Shown piece after piece: positions 19,651-20,219 of a stretch of DNA of 20,219 bases. The DNA is from Actinomycetota bacterium (GTDB taxonomy: Bacteria; Actinomycetota; Thermoleophilia; Gaiellales; Gaiellaceae): NCBI GenBank assembly GCA_005883245.1, contig VAXT01000096.1, forward strand, positions 1-20,219, written 5' to 3'. The translations under genes and the position numbers were made by a program. The stretch's first letter is position 1, and every line of letters starts with the position of its first letter. Below the pieces are notes generated by a model that saw only the letters and a list, made by a program, of their open reading frames with translations, did not search any database and had not been told where the DNA came from.

Positions 19651-20219
19651 CTACGCTGTCGCCCTTGAGGTTGGAGCGGCGTCCCCGGGAGAGCGACGGA
19701 ATGTAAGCACGGCGCTGACGGCAAGTAGCCAGGCGACGAAGACGAGGAAGCCGACAAACCCGATTGCGAGTGGTAGTAGCACTGCGGCCGGAAAGCCAGC
19801 CCAGCCGAGCAACCGGGGGAGCACGCCATAGCGGAGCGCCGCAAGCGAGACCGCGACCACGAGGGGAATCGCGGCGAGCGCTGCGCATACGTAGAGCAGG
19901 AATCCGGCGTCCTCAAACAGTCGGCGCGTGTTGGGGTCGAGGGTGAAATTGTCATCCATCGCCGTGAACGCAGTCGCCCGTGACACTGCATTACCGGCGA
20001 GGATGAGCGCCCCGCAGGCGATCCCGCTTGCCCATGCCAGCGAGGCGAGCATGGATCTCTCCTTCTCAATTCTCGCGATCAGGCAGCGGAGCGCGGTCGC
20101 GAAGATGAGCAGGGCTAGCGCCGCCCCGGCGATGAGGAAGAAGGCGCCGACCTCCTTTGCACGGTGTCCGCTCGATGCGTAGTAGTCGAGAATCTCGCGG
20201 TCGCTGTTTCCGACCTCGA
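19651..20219 (-). CDS. Integral membrane protein of unknown function, partial (N-terminus off the right edge)
   Basis: The frame is open from the right edge to TAG at 19653-19651, giving at least 188 residues. The visible part begins EVGNSDREILDYYASSGHRA, followed by hydrophobic segments VGAFFLIAGAALALLIFATA, LASLAWASGIACGALILAG, LLYVCAALAAIPLVVAVSLA and PAAVLLPLAIGFVGFLVFVA. A loop LDPNTRRLFEDAGF lies between the second and third. This four-helix layout with a DREILDYY opening resembles uncharacterised actinobacterial membrane proteins of the DUF4386 kind; I cannot name a function. An internal ATG at 20052 has GAAGGAGAG upstream but would cut off the first transmembrane segment, so I treat it as internal. 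Confidence 0.72.
   Translation of the reverse strand, partial: EVGNSDREILDYYASSGHRAKEVGAFFLIAGAALALLIFATALRCLIARIEKERSMLASLAWASGIACGALILAGNAVSRATAFTAMDDNFTLDPNTRRLFEDAGFLLYVCAALAAIPLVVAVSLAALRYGVLPRLLGWAGFPAAVLLPLAIGFVGFLVFVAWLLAVSAVLTFRRSPGDAAPTSRATA

Noticed and set aside
19651..20052. Complete 133-aa membrane protein starting at 20052
   Set aside because: The same frame remains open to the right edge with another transmembrane segment and a sensible N-terminal sequence, so the ATG at 20052 is probably internal.

Overview
The window is GC-rich, tightly packed bacterial DNA with many GTG and TTG starts, 1-4 nt gene overlaps and few intergenic gaps. It most resembles an actinobacterium of the class Thermoleophilia (Gaiella/Solirubrobacter type). 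The best clue is the collagen-like gene at 2931-3677: its N-terminus (an anchor reading SPAMVIACIALGVALGGTSV, then LPRNSVGTQQLKNGAV) is a form I associate with that class. The secreted protease with a single C-terminal PASTA-like unit points the same way. This placement is inference; no rRNA gene is present.

Layout. (1) 1-2185, minus strand: the start of a methylmalonyl-CoA mutase large subunit (cut by the left edge), a two-domain GNAT acetyltransferase, and a 14-codon micro-ORF with a very strong Shine-Dalgarno just upstream. (2) 2249-4026: a MoaD-MoaE fusion (plus strand) and a decayed second moaE copy, flanking a collagen-like surface protein. (3) 2931-6798, minus strand: three exported proteins in a row, namely a collagen-like protein, a subtilisin-type protease with a 41-proline linker and PASTA-like end, and a second collagen-like protein. 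(4) 6924-11373, plus strand: an apparent operon of site-2 protease, LOG-family protein, selA, selB and tRNA-Sec (selC), joined by 1-4 nt overlaps. selB has lost its P-loop segment together with a frameshift. (5) 11437-16028, plus strand: a 94-aa protein, a cupin like the hydroxynitrile-lyase cupins, a BBE-type FAD oxidoreductase, a secreted RTX-repeat protein and a histidine phosphatase. (6) 16029-16963: no large gene, but a plausible promoter, a chain of small ORFs (42, 41 and 59 codons), several hairpins, an IS481-type transposase remnant and a perfect 17-bp palindrome. (7) 16964-19003: an OafA-type acyltransferase fused to an SGNH domain. (8) 19153-20219, minus strand: a small hypothetical gene, a degenerate membrane ORF and a membrane protein running off the right edge.

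How the genes fit together. The selABC locus encodes insertion of selenocysteine at UGA: SelA makes Sec-tRNA, selC is the tRNA, and SelB delivers it. With SelB's nucleotide-binding segment missing, the system as read should not work, unless the deletion is an assembly error or a second selB exists. SelA, selC and the remaining SelB sequence look intact, so any loss is very recent or artefactual. The molybdopterin synthase fusion fits with selenium use, since many Sec enzymes are molybdenum-dependent formate dehydrogenases, but none is in the window. The three minus-strand exported proteins, the RTX protein and the acyltransferase suggest active remodelling of the cell surface.
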